Origin: DATKGW01 sp035510605
GTDB lineage: Bacteria > Patescibacteriota > Saccharimonadia > Saccharimonadales > CAIOMD01
Assembly (NCBI GenBank): GCA_035510605.1
Contig: DATKGW010000012.1
Span: 67,105 to 131,104, forward strand
Direction of reading: 5' to 3'
DNA length: 64,000 bases
Positions 42,313-52,450 of the stretch are shown here, piece by piece (the first letter of the stretch is position 1; each line of letters begins with the position of its first letter). Both the position numbers and the translations under genes were made by a program. Under the pieces are notes generated by a model, which saw only the letters and a list, made by a program, of their open reading frames with translations, was not told where the DNA came from and made no database searches.

Positions 42313-43578
42313 TTAAAAAGGACACAAGCTGTCGCATTGCAAACTTTCGCTGATTCTGAGCAGTTCGTTATACTTGGCTGTTCGTTCACCACTGGCCACC
42401 GAACCGGCTTTTATTTGGCCACAATTAAGGCCGACAGCCAAGTGGGCAATGGCATTATCTTCGGTTTCGCCGGAGCGATGCGACATAATCGTATGCCAAC
42501 CGGCAGCCTGAGCGGTTTTTACCGTTTGAATAGTTTCCGTCAGCGTGCCTATCTGGTTGGGTTTGACCAGCAAGCTATTGGCGGCTTGTTGGCTGATGGC
42601 TTTTTGCAAACGACGCGAATTAGTAGTTATTAAATCATCACCAACTACTTGGATTTTGCTTCCGAACTGCCTGTTAAAATTACTCCAATCAGCCCAAGCT
42701 TCTCCAAAAAACGGATCCTCGATTGAGATAATCGGATAGTTTTCGATTAATTCAGCATACCAATCGGTTAAGGCTTTAGCGCCCAGTTCCCTTTTTTCAC
42801 AACTAAAATGATAGCGACCCTTCCCATATAACTGGCTGGCAGCAATATCCAAGGCCAGTACAACATCTTCGCCAGGGTCATAACCGGCTTTCCAGATAGC
42901 CCGCATAATCATATCCAGCGGTTCAGTGTTGCTTTTTATGTGCCACGGCGCATAACCGCCTTCGTCACCCAGTGACGAGGAATAGCTTTTAGCTTCTAAA
43001 ATTTTACCGAGTTCGTGGAAGACTTCCGTGCCTATCCTCACAGCACTGTAAATGTCGTGAGCTGCTTTAGGGATAATCATATATTCTTGAAAATCAGTCG
43101 AATCATCGGCGTGAGCCCCGCCATTTATAATATTAAACATCGGCATGGGCAGAAGTAGTTTTTTATGATCAGCCAGATGTGCAATGTAGCGGTAAAAGGG
43201 AAGTTGTTTAGATTGCGCAGCAGCCCGGGCGGCAGCTAAAGAAACCGCTAAAATCGTATTGGAACCGTAGCGACTTTTATCGGTTGTACCGTCAAGCGAG
43301 CAAAGCCGGGCATCGAGGCCTTCTTGGTTATCCACCTCGAAACCTTTTAAGCTTGGAGCAATGGCATGCTCGACTATATTTAGCGCTTTGCTGACACCCC
43401 TGCCGCCAAACCGATGGCTGTCATCCCTTAGTTCGGCAGCTTCTGTTAAGCCGACAGTCACCCCGGCCGGCGCGGCGGCCCGGCCAAAAATCCCACCACG
43501 CAGAACAACATCAACTTCTACCGTTGGATTACCGCGTGAGTCTAGCACCCACCTCGACCGGACTCTTTCAATTTTCAT
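42313..43578 (-). CDS. eno: Enolase
   Basis: Interconverts 2-phosphoglycerate and phosphoenolpyruvate. 421 residues. The N-terminal WVLDSRGNPTVEVDV, the metal ligands in LALDIAAS and ISIEDPF, the catalytic lysine region LLVKPNQIGTLTE, and SHRSGETEDNAIAHLAVGL with QIKAGSVASGERTAKYNELLRI are all in place. The C-terminus is short after ESLQCDSLCPF. TATAAC lies 8 bases before the ATG, suggesting a very short or absent leader. Confidence 0.97.
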   Translation of the reverse strand: MKIERVRSRWVLDSRGNPTVEVDVVLRGGIFGRAAAPAGVTVGLTEAAELRDDSHRFGGRGVSKALNIVEHAIAPSLKGFEVDNQEGLDARLCSLDGTTDKSRYGSNTILAVSLAAARAAAQSKQLPFYRYIAHLADHKKLLLPMPMFNIINGGAHADDSTDFQEYMIIPKAAHDIYSAVRIGTEVFHELGKILEAKSYSSSLGDEGGYAPWHIKSNTEPLDMIMRAIWKAGYDPGEDVVLALDIAASQLYGKGRYHFSCEKRELGAKALTDWYAELIENYPIISIEDPFFGEAWADWSNFNRQFGSKIQVVGDDLITTNSRRLQKAISQQAANSLLVKPNQIGTLTETIQTVKTAQAAGWHTIMSHRSGETEDNAIAHLAVGLNCGQIKAGSVASGERTAKYNELLRISESLQCDSLCPF

Positions 43579-43641
43579 AACTTTAAGTTATATAATCCCA
43601 CTTGTTAAGGGAAGCGGCAAGTTGTTTATGCTTAAGCCAGC

Positions 43642-45036
43642 TTAAGCCCCTTTGATAAATGAATAAATCAACACCAGACCGGCTACCAGCATCACTACAA
43701 ATGTTAACCTGATGACCAGATTCGACACAAACTTATTCTTATACTGGCCCATGATATTGGCATTATTGCCGACTCTGGCAATCATAAACAGTAAGGGCAC
43801 CGCCGCCAAACCGTTAAACACCGCCGCAAAAATCAAGGCTTTGATCGGGTTGATACCTAAAAAGTTAATCGCCAAACCGGCCAGTGTCGACACAACAATA
43901 ATCATATAAAAGCCGACTGCTCTTTTTAGCCGCCGATGCAAGCCTTCACGCCAACCAAAAACTTCGCTGATGGCATATGAAGCCGAGCCGGCCAAAACCG
44001 GAATGGCCAAAAATCCCAGACCCAGCACACCGGCCGAAAAGATTATCTTAGCCACCAAACCGGAATCAGGGAAACTCCTGACCAGAGGCTCCAGAGCTTT
44101 GGCGGCATCGGCCAGAGTATTGATTTGGGTTACTCCGTTAAAGTGCAAAACCGTGGCACAGGTCACAATCATGAACCAGGTGGCTATCTCGGAAAACGTC
44201 ATGCCGACAAAATTATCCAGATGCACGCTGCGCAAAAAACGCCGGCTGAGACGCGGCTCTTTTTGAGTATTTTCCGCCAGACGATGTTGCATTATTTCGT
44301 CCTCTACCACTTCGGATGTATCCCAAAAGAAAAGATATGGGCTGATTGTAGTACCCAATAGACCAACCAAAATATAAAGCATGGCGAAATCAATATGTAT
44401 ATTTATATGGACTGTGGAATATAACAACTTACCCCATGGTTCACTGACCATCAGGGCCGTAAAAATATAGGCCAGTAGCGACAAGGTCAGCCACTTTAAA
44501 ATTTTGGCATATTTTTTATAGCTGACAAAAATCTCTAGAAGCAAGATGACAATCGCATAAATCACAGCTAAAATTGATACCGACACGGGGATAAACAGCC
44601 TGGTCGTACTGGCTATGGCACTGATATCGGCTCCGATATTGATAACGTTGGCAAATAGAACCAACGAAACGGCAAAATACAGTAATTTACGACTATAATT
44701 ATCTCGTAAAACCGCCGCCAGACCTTTACCGGTGACAGCACCTATGCGCGAACAAGCCTCTTGGACATAAAGCAGCATCGGGTACATAAAAAGTGCCGTC
44801 CAAAGTAAACTGTAGCCATAGACGGCACCGGTCTGAGAATAAGTTATGATGCCCGATGGATCATCATCAGCCGCTCCGGTAACAATACCCGGCCCCAGCA
44901 TACGCTGGAAGCGGCTATAGCTTTTATAATTTAATATACTCTTAGCAATAGCCAATGAACGCTTTTCGGATAGCTTTAAACTCTTTCTGGCTTTTTTAAA
45001 TCTTCTTAAATTCTGTTTTCTGGATATTATCGGCAT
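43642..45036 (-). CDS. NRAMP-family metal transporter, divergent
   Basis: 464 residues with about eleven transmembrane helices. After a 45-residue basic N-terminus, GPGIVTGAADDDPSGIITYSQ occupies the TM1 metal-binding position; canonical transporters have DPGN there, and here it is DPSG (residues 59-62). Members with such changes include Mg- or Mn-importing relatives, so the metal is uncertain. WDTSEVVEDEI replaces the usual TM6 MPH-region surroundings. It starts 30 bases after the acetate kinase stop and may be cotranscribed with xfp-ackA. Confidence 0.85.
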   Translation of the reverse strand: MPIISRKQNLRRFKKARKSLKLSEKRSLAIAKSILNYKSYSRFQRMLGPGIVTGAADDDPSGIITYSQTGAVYGYSLLWTALFMYPMLLYVQEACSRIGAVTGKGLAAVLRDNYSRKLLYFAVSLVLFANVINIGADISAIASTTRLFIPVSVSILAVIYAIVILLLEIFVSYKKYAKILKWLTLSLLAYIFTALMVSEPWGKLLYSTVHINIHIDFAMLYILVGLLGTTISPYLFFWDTSEVVEDEIMQHRLAENTQKEPRLSRRFLRSVHLDNFVGMTFSEIATWFMIVTCATVLHFNGVTQINTLADAAKALEPLVRSFPDSGLVAKIIFSAGVLGLGFLAIPVLAGSASYAISEVFGWREGLHRRLKRAVGFYMIIVVSTLAGLAINFLGINPIKALIFAAVFNGLAAVPLLFMIARVGNNANIMGQYKNKFVSNLVIRLTFVVMLVAGLVLIYSFIKGA

Positions 45037-45066
45037 AGTTTGTTAGCTTAATTTTTTGTCAATCGT

Positions 45067-46251
45067 TTATAATCCAATACAAATTATTGCGCGGCGGGCG
45101 ATTTCGTGAGCTTCATCGGTAGTAATAACATATACCGGCCTTAGACGTTTACGGGGGCTGATACGAATAAGTTTGGCCGGTTCGATAACTCTTTTGTTAA
45201 TAGAGTCTTGCACGGCCAATCCCATGAATGATAGATTTTCTATAATCCGCTGCCGCAAAATAAATGAGCGGTCGCCAACTGTGCCGGTAAAAACCAAGCC
45301 GTCAACTCCGCCTAAACTAGCCGCCATTTTGGCAATGGCCTGCTGCGCTCCGTTAACATACATCCTCAGAGCCAGCCCGGCCTTATAATCACCAGTCGTT
45401 TCGGCCTCCAAAAGATCCCTTAAATCCGGCGAACTACCACTGATACCTAAAAGTCCGCTGGATTTATTGAGGTATTTTTCCATGGCAATATCATCCAGTT
45501 TTAGTTCATTTTTTATCGCCAGAACCGCTGCCGGATCAATTGAACCACTGCGCGTGGCCATCATTAGACCATCAAGCGGCGAGTAACCCATAGTCGTATC
45601 GACGCTCTGCCCGTTTAATATTGCCGAGACACTGCTACCGCTGCCCAAATGACAAACAATCAATTTATCGGGTAGTTTATGTTTTTTAGTTAACAGTTTA
45701 ACGACTGCCGCTAGTGATATGCCGTGATAACCAAAGCGCTTAATTTCTAAGCGGTCAGCATCTTCGAGCGGTATGGCATAGTTCCAAGCCCAATCCGGTT
45801 TGGTGACATGAAATGCCGAATCGGAAATTAGGGCAATCGGGATGTCAGAATAATGTTGTTTTAACCTTTTAACTTCTTGCAAGGTCACGCTGACATGCAA
45901 GGGAGCTTTATCTTTAAGCTGATACAGGTGCCCAACAGATTCGGCATCAAGCAAATGATCCTGCAAAAAATAACGGCTCGGTGCCACGACCCGTAAGCCA
46001 ATACCGGATATGTGCGCTCTTTTGGCAATACCGGCATTATCCAGAATTGGCACAACATGCTCCGTGACATCGTCCAGTTGGGTTATCTTGGAACGCAATA
46101 CGGTGGATTTGCCGGCTGTAGTCATGGTGCAGACAATGCGGCCATCTTCGGCATGCTCAAAATTCAGCGAAACCAAGCATTTGTCTTTAGTATATAAGGC
46201 ATACTTGCGGCTGGAACTACCAGGATTGGCGGCTAAAATTAACGGGTCCAT
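45067..46251 (-). CDS. ackA: Acetate kinase
   Basis: Makes ATP from acetyl phosphate and ADP. The start is taken as ATG at 46251 (MDPLILAANPGSSS); TTG at 46257 is possible. 394 residues. The family signatures NPGSSSRKYALY, AHISGIGLRVVAP, CHLGSGSSVSAILNGQSVDTTMGYSPLDGLMMATRSGSIDP and FTGTVGDRS are clear. It overlaps the end of xfp by 13 bases, so acetyl phosphate made by phosphoketolase can be turned directly to ATP. Confidence 0.95.
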   Translation of the reverse strand: MDPLILAANPGSSSRKYALYTKDKCLVSLNFEHAEDGRIVCTMTTAGKSTVLRSKITQLDDVTEHVVPILDNAGIAKRAHISGIGLRVVAPSRYFLQDHLLDAESVGHLYQLKDKAPLHVSVTLQEVKRLKQHYSDIPIALISDSAFHVTKPDWAWNYAIPLEDADRLEIKRFGYHGISLAAVVKLLTKKHKLPDKLIVCHLGSGSSVSAILNGQSVDTTMGYSPLDGLMMATRSGSIDPAAVLAIKNELKLDDIAMEKYLNKSSGLLGISGSSPDLRDLLEAETTGDYKAGLALRMYVNGAQQAIAKMAASLGGVDGLVFTGTVGDRSFILRQRIIENLSFMGLAVQDSINKRVIEPAKLIRISPRKRLRPVYVITTDEAHEIARRAIICIGL

Positions 46252-48566
46252 TGCCAAGCATCAATCTCCGGCATATCAATGCCATGCAGTTTAATATAAG
46301 ATGTATTTTCATCAATTTTATTGCGATATTTGACCACCAAAGCTTCAGCTTCTTGGGTAGATATAACAGCTTGCTCGGCCGATTTTTCAAAGACTTCTAT
46401 GGCTAAATCGTAACGGCTGGTATGGTTGCGCACATGCATATCAAATGGAGTGGTTGTAGAACCGCTTTCTATGTAACCGTGGATATTGAACCGCTTGTGA
46501 TCAGTATAATCGTAAATAATCGATTTTAAGGTTTCGGGATAACCGTGAAAATTACAGATTACCTGTTTATCATCGGTGAATATTTCGTCGAACTCGGTTT
46601 GGCTGACAGAAACTCCGCCGTTGCCCAAACCATGCGAAGACAAAGCCATAATGTTAACAAATCTTAAGCGTATATTCGGGCATTCGGTTTTAATTAGGTC
46701 AATCGCCGCTAATGTTTCTTTGACAAGATAGTCACCGGCGGCGGCCATCACAATTTGCGGGTTGCTATCGCTGGCAAAATCCCAAGTCATAACTCCGGCC
46801 CGCAAAGATTCGACAGCCAATGTTGGGGTCAACCAACGCGGTTCAAGAGTCTTGGCCGCTACGATAACGTTAATCTCATTGGTGGACGATAAGCATCTTT
46901 CCAGTACTGCCAGCGTAGAATTACCATCCGGTGGAAAGTAAACATTTATATAATCACCCTCGCGGCGCAAAACGTCATCTATAAAGCCGGGGTTTTGGTG
47001 AGAAAAGCCGTTGTGGTCTTGCCGCCAGGCCGAAGAAGTTAAGATGTAATTTAGCGAACTTACCGGCCGACGCCAAACCACATGCCTGGCATGTTGAATA
47101 AATTTGGCATATTGGTCGACCATGCTGGCTACAATCATAATAAAAGCTTCATAAGAGGCAAAAACGGCATGCCGGCCGGTCAAAATATAGCCTTGGGCCA
47201 AGCCTTGCATGTTGTGTTCGCTGAGCATCTCCATGGCCCGCCCATCAAACGACATATCCTTGTCCCAACTCTCCAGCGGCCAGACCCATGCCCGTTTGGT
47301 GTTCTTAAATATTTCGTCCAGCTTGTTGGAGTAAGTTTCGTCGGGTGACATAAAGCGGAAGTTGTGTTCTTCTTTATTGAGTTTAAAAACCTCACTTAAA
47401 TAAAGACCGGCCCGGCGCATGCTGCTGGAGCCAATGGTGCCGGGTTTGCTGGCGTCTTCGGCAAAAAGTTCCAGATGTGGTAATTTAAGCGGTTTGTAAA
47501 CCGGGTCGCCACCTATGGCATGGCGGGTCATCCCCATCCGTTTATCTGACGGGGGCATGACGGCTTCGATAAAATCACCAAAGCCAGTTTCTTCGTTGAA
47601 TAATTCATTAAACTTGTATGATTTAAGCCACTGATTTAGCAAATGCAGTTGGTTTTCATCGGTTTTAGCCTCTGTTAACACTACTTGATGCGACAGGCAG
47701 TTGCCTTCTATCTTTTGGCCATTCAGCTCTTTGATGCCCGTCCAGCCCTTAAGAGTACGCATGATTATCACTGGCATATGCGGCGAGTCTTTTCGGTCTT
47801 CGGTTTTAATTTTATGGATTAAGTTGTAGGCCCAGTCCAGCGTTTCTTCCATTTGGGTATGCAAATCATCACCACTGACAATACGGGGTTTGTAGCCATA
47901 GCCCTTAAACATATCAATCAGCTCTTCGTCACTCATGCGGCCATACACGGTAGGGGCTGATATTTTATAACCGTTTAAGTGCAAAATAGGCAAAACGGTG
48001 CCGTTTATTTTAGGGTCAATCAGTTTGTTGATATGCCAGGCACCGGCGGCCGGGCCGGTTTCGGATTCGCCATCGCCAACCAAACAGGCCACAATTAAAT
48101 CCGGGTTATCCAAAGCAGCTCCGTAAGATGTTGCCAATGAATAACCAAGCTCTCCACCCTCCAAAATTACTCCAGGTGTACCTGGGTTGCTGTGGCTGGG
48201 GAAGCCATATGGCCAACTGAAGTTGCGGCAGATAAAGCCTATACCGTCATAAGTATGCTCAGCGGCCTGATAAAAACGGCCAAGTGTACCCTCTAAAAAC
48301 AGATTGGCCTGCAAGGCCGGAAAGGCATGGCCGGGTCCCAGTACAAACATCGTGTCTGACCCATGTTTTTGAATAAATTTAGATAGGTGTAAGTAAGCTA
48401 GATTAACCCCCGGCCCGGAGCCCCAATGTCCTAAAAGCCGTGGTTTAATATCATCAAAAGTTAGTGGCCTTTCCAGCAAAAAATTGTCTTGTAAAAAAAT
48501 TTGGGCAACAGTTAAATAATTAGCGGCCCGCATGTACTGTTCGTAAGGAGTTTTGTCTTGGTTCAT
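46239..48566 (-). CDS. xfp: Phosphoketolase
   Basis: Thiamine-diphosphate enzyme splitting xylulose 5-phosphate (and often fructose 6-phosphate) with phosphate into acetyl phosphate and a triose or tetrose phosphate. 775 residues from the ATG at 48566 (MNQDKTPYEQYMRAANYL), with GAGTGGG upstream. The TPP motif is GDGESETGPAAGAW; RLLGHWGSGPGVNL, GPGHAFPALQANLFLEG and SSAWRQDHNGFSHQNPG are family hallmarks. It heads the xfp-ackA pair. With split transketolase and rpe elsewhere in the window this forms a bifid-type ATP-yielding shunt. Confidence 0.97.
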   Translation of the reverse strand: MNQDKTPYEQYMRAANYLTVAQIFLQDNFLLERPLTFDDIKPRLLGHWGSGPGVNLAYLHLSKFIQKHGSDTMFVLGPGHAFPALQANLFLEGTLGRFYQAAEHTYDGIGFICRNFSWPYGFPSHSNPGTPGVILEGGELGYSLATSYGAALDNPDLIVACLVGDGESETGPAAGAWHINKLIDPKINGTVLPILHLNGYKISAPTVYGRMSDEELIDMFKGYGYKPRIVSGDDLHTQMEETLDWAYNLIHKIKTEDRKDSPHMPVIIMRTLKGWTGIKELNGQKIEGNCLSHQVVLTEAKTDENQLHLLNQWLKSYKFNELFNEETGFGDFIEAVMPPSDKRMGMTRHAIGGDPVYKPLKLPHLELFAEDASKPGTIGSSSMRRAGLYLSEVFKLNKEEHNFRFMSPDETYSNKLDEIFKNTKRAWVWPLESWDKDMSFDGRAMEMLSEHNMQGLAQGYILTGRHAVFASYEAFIMIVASMVDQYAKFIQHARHVVWRRPVSSLNYILTSSAWRQDHNGFSHQNPGFIDDVLRREGDYINVYFPPDGNSTLAVLERCLSSTNEINVIVAAKTLEPRWLTPTLAVESLRAGVMTWDFASDSNPQIVMAAAGDYLVKETLAAIDLIKTECPNIRLRFVNIMALSSHGLGNGGVSVSQTEFDEIFTDDKQVICNFHGYPETLKSIIYDYTDHKRFNIHGYIESGSTTTPFDMHVRNHTSRYDLAIEVFEKSAEQAVISTQEAEALVVKYRNKIDENTSYIKLHGIDMPEIDAWQWTR

Positions 48567-48665
48567 TTTGCCCACTCTTAATTTTATATGCTAATGCTTA
48601 CCACCGTATTGTAACTAATCCCCTGCCGAAAAGTAAGTAGCTTCTTAATAAATACAGCTGTTAAT

Positions 48666-49232
48666 TTATTTGAGGTTTACGCCGGAAACTATATTGTTGT
48701 AATCGGGAATCTGTAGTTGGAATAATTGTTGTACGCTGTTTAAACTGCCGGCAAATGTTCCGATTTTTGCTGAGCAACTGGTTATCCATAAATCGCCCGG
48801 GGCACCGGTAATACCGGTTGAATCAAAATAATATTTAGTCCCAAGCGGGCATTGCCCCAAGCTATTGGTTGAGCCGGGTTTGCTACGCTTGGCAATAAAG
48901 CCTTCAGCCTGCAAGCTTGCCAAGAATGCTTTAAAGGCACTGCTGTTGTTGGTAAAAGATTCGGATTTAATTATGGTGCCTTGGTAGCCGGATATCACTT
49001 CAACCATCCGGCTGTTTTTATCGACAGTAATCTTAATAATGCGGTGTAATTCATCACCGTTAATAATACCTTCGGTAGTGTAGATCACATCAGCGTTAGT
49101 ATCAGCGAAATCAGACATGATAACCGGCTTTGAATTATTAGTAGTTGTCACCGGGCGGTTAAGGCCGAAAATAATGAATATCAGCAATATAACAAATACC
49201 GCCACCCCTAATATTAAGTAGATGTTCCTCAT
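48666..49232 (-). CDS. Unknown membrane-anchored external protein
   Basis: 188 residues. One transmembrane helix (residues 4-24) is followed by an external domain with strands such as VIYTTEGIINGDELHRIIKITVD and two cysteines (GQCPLG, TSCSAK) likely paired. No family recognised. Upstream AGGTAAGGT may serve as ribosome site; a TATAGT 9 bases before the ATG is an alternative leaderless signal. Confidence 0.72.
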   Translation of the reverse strand: MRNIYLILGVAVFVILLIFIIFGLNRPVTTTNNSKPVIMSDFADTNADVIYTTEGIINGDELHRIIKITVDKNSRMVEVISGYQGTIIKSESFTNNSSAFKAFLASLQAEGFIAKRSKPGSTNSLGQCPLGTKYYFDSTGITGAPGDLWITSCSAKIGTFAGSLNSVQQLFQLQIPDYNNIVSGVNLK

Positions 49233-49313
49233 ACCTTACCTACTATATCATAATTACTAGTTTTAGCAATTTTTCTATTGCCAATTTACCTATTTACTAG
49301 AAATTATCTGTCT

Positions 49314-49754
49314 CTAATTGGTAATGGTTATTCGGCGAGCAGTAATAGTTGTATTATCGCTGCTATTGTTACCAAAGTTTGGAGTAATAGTAATCGTCTT
49401 ACCAACCACCAAGTCACTGGCTGTAGCCGTAGTTTCGCTGGCGACTGTAGTACTGGAATCAAGGTTAACTACTTCGGTGCTGCCACTACTGGTTGTAATG
49501 GTCACTGTGTTTGTCCCCACGCTAGCGATTTGTCCGCTAAGACCGTCAAAGCCGCCGCTGCGTCCGCCACCGTTAGCAGCAAAAGCTTGGCGCTGGCTAG
49601 CAGATGCATTTTGGAATCCACCGCCGACCGAGTTGGCAGCAGATGACTTATCATTAGATTTTTGGAGCTGCATGCCTCCCAAAAAAGCTGCCACGCCGAC
49701 AATTATTACGACAAGCGTGGTAAATAAAATTAACCAGATTTTGTTATTTTTCAT
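49314..49754 (-). CDS. Membrane-anchored DUF5666-like protein
   Basis: 146 residues. A transmembrane helix (residues about 6-27) precedes a Gly/Gln-rich segment and a C-terminal beta domain, SGQIASVGTNTVTITTSSGSTEVVNLDSSTTV, resembling DUF5666 OB-like repeats. It directly follows the ABC ATPase gene (4-base separation) in the order permease, ATPase, this protein, so it may be an accessory external subunit of the transporter. A second DUF5666-like gene is at 56.3 kb. The long opposite-strand frame over it is a shadow. Confidence 0.75.
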   Translation of the reverse strand: MKNNKIWLILFTTLVVIIVGVAAFLGGMQLQKSNDKSSAANSVGGGFQNASASQRQAFAANGGGRSGGFDGLSGQIASVGTNTVTITTSSGSTEVVNLDSSTTVASETTATASDLVVGKTITITPNFGNNSSDNTTITARRITITN

Positions 49755-49757
49755 ATC

Positions 49758-50444
49758 TTAAGCCTTGATCTTTTTACTATCTACTAGTTTGCCGTCAAGC
49801 AGGTGAAAAGACATATCGGTTTTACCGGCAATGCTTAAATCATGCGTTACCGCCACAATGGTAGTCTTCTCGGATTTTGCCAGACTGTGGAGCATATCAA
49901 AAATCACTTTGCCGGTATGACTATCCAGATTACCGGTAGGCTCATCAGCCAAAATCAGCTTGGGCCGATTGGCTAAAGCCCTGGCAATGGCTACTCGTTG
50001 CTGCTCGCCACCACTTAAGCGCCCCGGTTTACGTTTTTGCTGGCCGGCACTTAAACCAACCTGATCTAGCAGCTCGATTGCCCGTTTTTTACGCTCAGGT
50101 TTCTTAACACCGGCAAATTCCATCGGCAGCATTACGTTTTCGATAGCTGTCAAATTAGGTACCAGGTTATAGTTTTGAAAGACAAAACCAATTTTATTAC
50201 AACGATATTTAATAAGAGTATGGTCATTCATTTTATTAATCTTCTTGCCGTCAACCTCTATGTCGCCGGAAGTCGGTTTGTCCAACGCCCCAAGCAGTGC
50301 CAGCAGCGTGCTTTTACCGCTACCGCTACGGCCAATTATTGATACAAAATAGCCCTCTGGCACATGCAGGCTAATATCGTCTACGGCAATTACTTTTGTA
50401 CCGCCGGAAGAAAATTGCTTGCTAACATTTTTAACGTTTAACAT
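49758..50444 (-). CDS. ABC transporter ATPase, LolD/MacB type
   Basis: 228 residues. Walker [10 protein letters not shown] (residues 38-46), Q-loop ([18 protein letters not shown]), signature [15 protein letters not shown], Walker [13 protein letters not shown] and the H-loop VAVTHDLSI are all intact. The subfamily-typical [15 protein letters not shown] segment and [15 protein letters not shown] place it with MacB/LolD ATPases, which power mechanotransmission at the cell envelope, not classical import. Overlaps the permease stop by one base. Confidence 0.95.
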   Translation of the reverse strand: MLNVKNVSKQFSSGGTKVIAVDDISLHVPEGYFVSIIGRSGSGKSTLLALLGALDKPTSGDIEVDGKKINKMNDHTLIKYRCNKIGFVFQNYNLVPNLTAIENVMLPMEFAGVKKPERKKRAIELLDQVGLSAGQQKRKPGRLSGGEQQRVAIARALANRPKLILADEPTGNLDSHTGKVIFDMLHSLAKSEKTTIVAVTHDLSIAGKTDMSFHLLDGKLVDSKKIKA

Positions 50445-51826
50445 TATTCGGCCCTCATTACTTCTGCTGGTCTTACTTTACTAATCAACCAGGCCGGAAT
50501 GGCACTGCCTACAATGGCAATCAAAATCGCAGCTCCGATGCCATAGAGCAGTATGCTCCAACCGATGGTTGTTTGAATATTGCGTATATTAGTGACACTG
50601 TTCGCTCCAAAAGTACGAGCAATGCCCCTGACTCCCTGGCCCCCCACCCTGGCAGCTGTTTGGGTAGTACTGTTAGAACTATTATTTACCAGAGCTTTGG
50701 TGATCGGGCTAGCCGCAGCTATACCGATACCGATACCGATAACAGCTCCCATAATCGTGAACGTGACCGCCTCGCTGACAAACTGCAAAGTCGTTTTTAA
50801 GTTAGAGGCACCAATAGCTTTCATGACACCGATTTCACGGCGACGCTCCCTGACAATCATCAGCATGGTCAAGAGTATTATGACCGCGCCGGCCACTACT
50901 GCCCCGATCAAGCTAAACAGGGAAATGGTTTTAATATTTTGCAGAGGCGCAATTGCCTGATTGGACGTATCCTGGCTGTTGACGACATCCACCGCACTGC
51001 CAAGCTTGTTTTGGATAGCGGTCGTAGTGGAACTTAAGTTATCGATTGAATCTACTATTACCGTTGCGCTTGTAACGTCGCCGGTTTGACTGGAAAGCCG
51101 TTGCACCGTAGCCAAAGGCATAATTAAACCGTCATTGGCAAAAGTATTGCCAGCGTCATAAATCGCAACCACCTTAACGGTGGCGCTATAGGCCGTAAAG
51201 GTCGAACCAACGCTAAGATTATTTTTAGCAGCCAAACTTTTACCGACTATCGCCACGTTACTATCTACCGAAGGATCAAACGCCTGGCCACTGGTGATTT
51301 TTACACTGCTGGCATTAAACACCGAAGCGTCGGTCACATTATTGGTTCCAGTTACCGTAACCGGTGGAGTAAACGTCATGGTGCCGGATGAGCTGCTGCC
51401 GCCACTAACCGAGACATCTCCGGGATTACCATTATCCCTAGGCGTAAATGAAACGCCTGAATTTTGGGCAAAGCGTTGGCCCAAACTCCCGGCATCAATA
51501 GCCGATGCCAAATTGGTGTTGCTGGTTGTCAAGCGATCATTCAGTGTTTCTACCACACCGGCAACATGGGTTATCGATTTAATTTGGCTTAACTGGGTTT
51601 CGGTTAATGGGTTGCCGCCACCCTCAAAGCCTCTGGCTCCGGCCGGTGATACGCTAATAGTATTGCCAATAGAGCTTTTGATTGAATCTATTTTGGTTTG
51701 CACGGCTTGCCTGGATACCAGCATGGCCAAAGACAATCCAACGCTTAAACTCAAAATCAGTACTATGGATAACGTACGAATGCTATTCCTAAAGGCATTG
51801 CGAATCCCTCTGGTTACTACATTCAC
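50444..51826 (-). CDS. ABC transporter permease, MacB/FtsX type
   Basis: 460 residues, GTG start with AAAGGA upstream. TM1 is near residues 17-38, then an external MacB periplasmic core domain of about 260 residues with strands and Ser/Thr/Asn-rich stretches. The FtsX domain follows (SLIGAVVAGAVIILLTMLMIVRERRREIGVMKAIGAS, then two more helices). Topology of four helices matches MacB. Works with the downstream ATPase; the exported substrate or mechanical role is unknown. Divergent from the FMN-binding protein gene across 133 AT-rich bases. Confidence 0.93.
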   Translation of the reverse strand: MNVVTRGIRNAFRNSIRTLSIVLILSLSVGLSLAMLVSRQAVQTKIDSIKSSIGNTISVSPAGARGFEGGGNPLTETQLSQIKSITHVAGVVETLNDRLTTSNTNLASAIDAGSLGQRFAQNSGVSFTPRDNGNPGDVSVSGGSSSSGTMTFTPPVTVTGTNNVTDASVFNASSVKITSGQAFDPSVDSNVAIVGKSLAAKNNLSVGSTFTAYSATVKVVAIYDAGNTFANDGLIMPLATVQRLSSQTGDVTSATVIVDSIDNLSSTTTAIQNKLGSAVDVVNSQDTSNQAIAPLQNIKTISLFSLIGAVVAGAVIILLTMLMIVRERRREIGVMKAIGASNLKTTLQFVSEAVTFTIMGAVIGIGIGIAAASPITKALVNNSSNSTTQTAARVGGQGVRGIARTFGANSVTNIRNIQTTIGWSILLYGIGAAILIAIVGSAIPAWLISKVRPAEVMRAE

Positions 51827-51959
51827 TATTTTTCCTTTCGATTATTTTTACAGATATACTTTTTAATCTTAACTCTATCCACTGAGAGCAAGCTGAGCTT
51901 ATTATATATAAAATACTCAACTAAATTTCAGATATAATATATATACTAAACTACTCAAT

Positions 51960-52445
51960 ATGAAAAAATCATTGCTTATAATTATTACGGTTGCGCTTTT
52001 AGGTATAATTGCGGCTTACATGGCTCCACCGCAATCAAAAACCGCTACTGCTATAACTTCTGTAACAACTTCTAATTTAAACACCGTTTTATCTAATAGC
52101 GAGGAAGATGATGCCACTAATGCCCCGTCCAGGCCCGCTGCTCAAACAACTCAAAACGTCAGTTATAAAAATGGTACATTTTCCGGGTCTAGTGTCTTTA
52201 ATGGCTATGGCAATGTTCAGGTTGCTGTAAATATTAGCGGCGGCAAGATTACCGGCATAAACTTCTTGCAAATACCCCAAGATAATATTCGCTCGCAGTC
52301 AATAAATAACTACGCCGCTCCACAATTGGTAAGCGAAACCCTGGCAGTTCAAAGCGCTAACATAAATAATATTTCCGGTGCCACACTGACGACCAACAGC
52401 TATATTCAGTCACTTCAGGCGGCATTAAATAGCGCTAAAATATAA
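51960..52445 (+). CDS. Membrane-anchored FMN-binding domain protein
   Basis: 161 residues. The N-terminal membrane helix (residues 4-22) precedes a Ser/Thr-rich linker and a C-terminal FMN_bind domain (GTFSGSSVFNGYGNVQVAVNISGGKITGINFL). SGATLT at residues 139-144 is the flavinylation site; Thr144 would carry the covalent FMN attached by ApbE. It is followed after 5 bases by the apbE gene. The flavin would lie on the outer face of the membrane and take electrons from the neighbouring reductase (inference). Confidence 0.88.
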   Translation: MKKSLLIIITVALLGIIAAYMAPPQSKTATAITSVTTSNLNTVLSNSEEDDATNAPSRPAAQTTQNVSYKNGTFSGSSVFNGYGNVQVAVNISGGKITGINFLQIPQDNIRSQSINNYAAPQLVSETLAVQSANINNISGATLTTNSYIQSLQAALNSAKI

Positions 52446-52450
52446 TCAAT

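Noticed and set aside
49318..49761. A 147-codon open frame on the plus strand opposite the DUF5666-like gene
   Set aside because: Its product is a low-complexity Val/Leu/Pro string typical of an antisense shadow; the minus-strand frame has a membrane anchor, a beta domain and an operon position.
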